Shown here in pieces: positions 6,045-6,850 of a DNA stretch of 6,850 bases. Below the pieces are notes generated by a model, which saw nothing but the letters and a program-made list of their open reading frames with translations, did no database searches and was not told the DNA's origin. Source of the stretch: Rubrobacter sp. (GTDB lineage Bacteria > Actinomycetota > Rubrobacteria > Rubrobacterales > Rubrobacteraceae); the NCBI GenBank assembly GCA_019247245.1, contig JAFAPF010000305.1, positions 1 through 6,850 on the forward strand, read 5' to 3'. How positions within the stretch are numbered: position 1 is the stretch's first letter; each line of letters begins with the position of its first letter. The position numbers were made by a program, and so were the translations under genes.

Positions 6045-6209
6045 ATGACCGTAAGATTAGAACGCCCTAGCATCTGGGCGGGGATTTTCCGACATAGCTG
6101 GTCCCAAAATGCTTCCGTTCCGGGTGCTCCCCTTCCTCACTATACCCTAGACGTAGATGGTGTGCCTATCGGCGGTTGGTGTGTGATGAGCGGAAGGCAG
6201 GATGCCTAG
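6045..6209 (+). CDS. Short open frame of 54 codons, doubtful
   Basis: ATG at 6045-6047, stop TAG at 6207-6209. The product has protein-like stretches (RPSIWAGIFRHSWSQN; HYTLDVDGVPIGGWCV) and no ambiguous low complexity, but I do not recognise it. There is no ribosome-binding site. A TAG immediately precedes the ATG in the same frame, and that frame is also open back to about 5883, so this could be one 109-codon reading frame broken by a nonsense codon. GC at third positions is about half, with no coding bias. Frames of this length occur by chance at this base composition. Confidence 0.2.
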   Translation: MTVRLERPSIWAGIFRHSWSQNASVPGAPLPHYTLDVDGVPIGGWCVMSGRQDA

Positions 6210-6354
6210 TAACAGTAGTCTCATTGGCGTAGACTCGACCGCAGCAGCTTCACTCCAATGAGCCGCTACTTATCGGCTCGTCCTCCTACCCTCTTACCTT
6301 CACGAGGATGAGTGCAGTCTGAGCGCACAGAGGGTAAGAAGGCATTGGCCTCGC
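6195..6354 (+). other. Run of inverted repeats without an open frame; possible structured RNA
   Basis: Four inverted repeats fall close together: AGGCA/TGCCT (6195-6207), CTCATTGG/CCAATGAG (6220-6227 with 6255-6262), GAGCCG/CGGCTC (6260-6265 with 6274-6279) and TACCCTCT/AGAGGGTA (6287-6294 with 6329-6336). The second and third share bases 6260-6262, so they cannot both form in full. The run leads straight into the strong terminator at 6355. No known RNA family is recognised. A small RNA or a leader is possible, but chance repeats are not excluded. Confidence 0.3.
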
Positions 6355-6410
6355 GAGGGCCGGGTTTTGACCGTCCTCCTATTCCGATACCAAGACCCGG
6401 CCCTCTTTCT
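6355..6410 (+). terminator. Strong plus-strand terminator with no obvious gene before it
   Basis: A 15-bp stem with one G-U pair (6355-6369 with 6391-6405, core GAGGGCCGGGT) and a 21-nt loop is followed by TTTCT. The minus strand has no T tract on its far side, so the plus direction is favoured. The nearest intact plus-strand gene ends more than 500 nt upstream. Confidence 0.75.
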
Positions 6411-6489
6411 ACTTGTAACCCAGTGAGGGTTTAGGCTGCCTGGTATTAAGGCTTCGCGGAAACTTGCAGATGCGGCTTACTACACAGAG

Positions 6490-6530
6490 CTATAAAAGGA
6501 GATGGGCTAGGGGCCCATCTCCTTTTATAG
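6490..6530. terminator. Bidirectional intrinsic terminator
   Basis: A perfect 18-bp inverted repeat (6490-6507 with 6513-6530) with a 5-nt loop TAGGG. The GC core GGAGATGGGC is flanked by AAAA on one side and TTTTAT on the other, so a U tract follows the stem on either strand. It lies 5 nt past the stop codon of the minus-strand aromatic-repeat gene and about 85 nt past the plus-strand terminator. Confidence 0.88.
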
Positions 6531-6550
6531 ACTCTCTAGACTAGAGAGTC
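6530..6550. repeat. Near-perfect palindrome over the stop codon of the right-edge gene
   Basis: GACTCTCTAG (6530-6539) and its complement (6541-6550) surround one central base. The minus-strand TAG stop (6536-6538) lies inside it, and the palindrome directly abuts the terminator stem. Confidence 0.8.
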
Positions 6551-6850
6551 TTCATCATGGTGGTGATCATGACCATAGAAGAAGTATGAGCAGAAGTCAT
6601 AGAAGTAGTAGTAGCAGCAGTAGTCATACGAGTAGGAGTACCAGTAGGAGAGGTGCCACCGATCGTAGTCGCTAAACCAGTAAGAGAGATACCACCAATC
6701 ATAGCTACTCCACCAGTAGGAGGGCTCATACCAGTGAGAATCTTTATCCTCCTGGTAGTGGGACTTTGCGGTATATAGCTCAGTGGAAGTATCTTTCTTA
6801 TCGGTACTCTTCTCAGCTAGCTGCTTACTATTAGGAGTTGAGACCTCTTT
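6536..6850 (-). CDS. Aromatic-rich tandem-repeat protein, C-terminal 104 aa (5' end outside window)
   Basis: The minus frame is open from the right edge to a TAG at 6536-6538. Visible residues 1-38 are hydrophilic and rich in Lys, Ser, Thr and Asp (KQLAEKSTDKKDTSTELY). From residue 39 the protein becomes aromatic: of the 55 residues 39-93, 17 are Tyr, 8 Trp and 5 Phe. Three consecutive 12-residue units are visible: SYWWSSYDWWYL (44-55), SYWFSDYDRWHL (56-67) and SYWYSYSYDYCC (68-79). A Tyr/Phe/Cys run (YYYFYDFCSYFFYG) and a His/Asp cluster (HDHHHDED, 94-101) follow, ending DSLV. It has no membrane-type helix, since the aromatics alternate with Ser and Asp. I do not recognise the family. The His/Asp end could bind metal and the repeat could form a beta-type or low-complexity assembly, both inference. 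The frame is supported by the terminator right after its stop and by the ordinary hydrophilic lead-in. Confidence 0.72.
   Translation of the reverse strand, partial: KEVSTPNSKQLAEKSTDKKDTSTELYTAKSHYQEDKDSHWYEPSYWWSSYDWWYLSYWFSDYDRWHLSYWYSYSYDYCCYYYFYDFCSYFFYGHDHHHDEDSLV
6614..6721 (-). repeat. Three 36-bp coding tandem repeats (SYW unit)
   Basis: The repeats occupy 6686-6721, 6650-6685 and 6614-6649. At protein level the first two agree at S1, Y2, W3, S5, Y7, D8, W10 and L12; the third keeps SYW, S5 and Y7 and then drifts into the Cys/Tyr run. DNA identity is lower than protein identity, so the repeat is not a fresh duplication and the pattern seems kept at protein level. Confidence 0.65.

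Noticed and set aside
6541..6675. Serine/arginine-rich plus-strand frame opposite the aromatic repeat
   Set aside because: AGT/AGC runs are the complement of the TAC/TGC codons shifted by one; the frame stops at 6673-6675, while the minus frame stays open to the edge and is followed by a terminator.
1..6850. CRISPR array, insertion sequence, phage or toxin-antitoxin module
   Set aside because: No regularly spaced identical repeats, transposase or integrase motifs, terminal inverted repeats or recognisable toxin pair were found on either strand.

Overview
The window reads as chromosomal DNA of a moderately high-GC Gram-positive actinobacterium. A Rubrobacter-like lineage is my best guess. This rests on family resemblance from memory (a class I fructose-bisphosphate aldolase, a coiled-coil regulator type common in that group, a tiny MCY-starting charged protein, a TTG start) and not on a marker gene, so it is only moderately secure.

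Layout, left to right. (1) Positions 1-180 hold the end of a plus-strand gene, probably with a tryptophan-rich C-terminus, closed by a strong intrinsic terminator. (2) Positions about 337-684 hold a minus-strand remnant of a PH-like hypothetical family with a nonsense codon in its most conserved block. (3) Positions 713-2493 hold three intact minus-strand genes in a row: a 48-aa charged protein, a 124-aa helical protein of unknown function and a complete class I fructose-bisphosphate aldolase. Hairpins lie at 2290-2321 and 713-750. (4) Positions 2738-4095, plus strand, hold a full-length but heavily broken DctA/GltP-type dicarboxylate:cation symporter with three nonsense codons and three frameshifts. 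(5) Positions 4182-5098, plus strand, hold a coiled-coil protein that looks N-terminally truncated, then the wreck of a second coiled-coil protein. (6) Positions 5340-5834 hold an intact OsmC/Ohr-family gene with operator-like repeats upstream. (7) Positions 5835-6489 hold no convincing intact gene: a short frame with an ABC-transporter signature-like motif, a 54-codon frame, and a run of inverted repeats ending in a strong plus-strand terminator. (8) Positions 6536-6850, minus strand, hold the C-terminal 104 residues of a strange protein with a 12-residue SYW-based tandem repeat and about 55% aromatic residues over 55 positions, ending in a His/Asp cluster and two back-to-back hairpins.

The genes do not form one pathway. 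Intact housekeeping genes (aldolase, OsmC protein) sit among at least three decaying genes, so this is a gene-poor, eroding stretch. I do not see a clear new defence, mobile or biosynthetic system. The most unusual item is the aromatic-repeat protein at the right edge, possibly echoed by the Trp-rich tail at the left edge.
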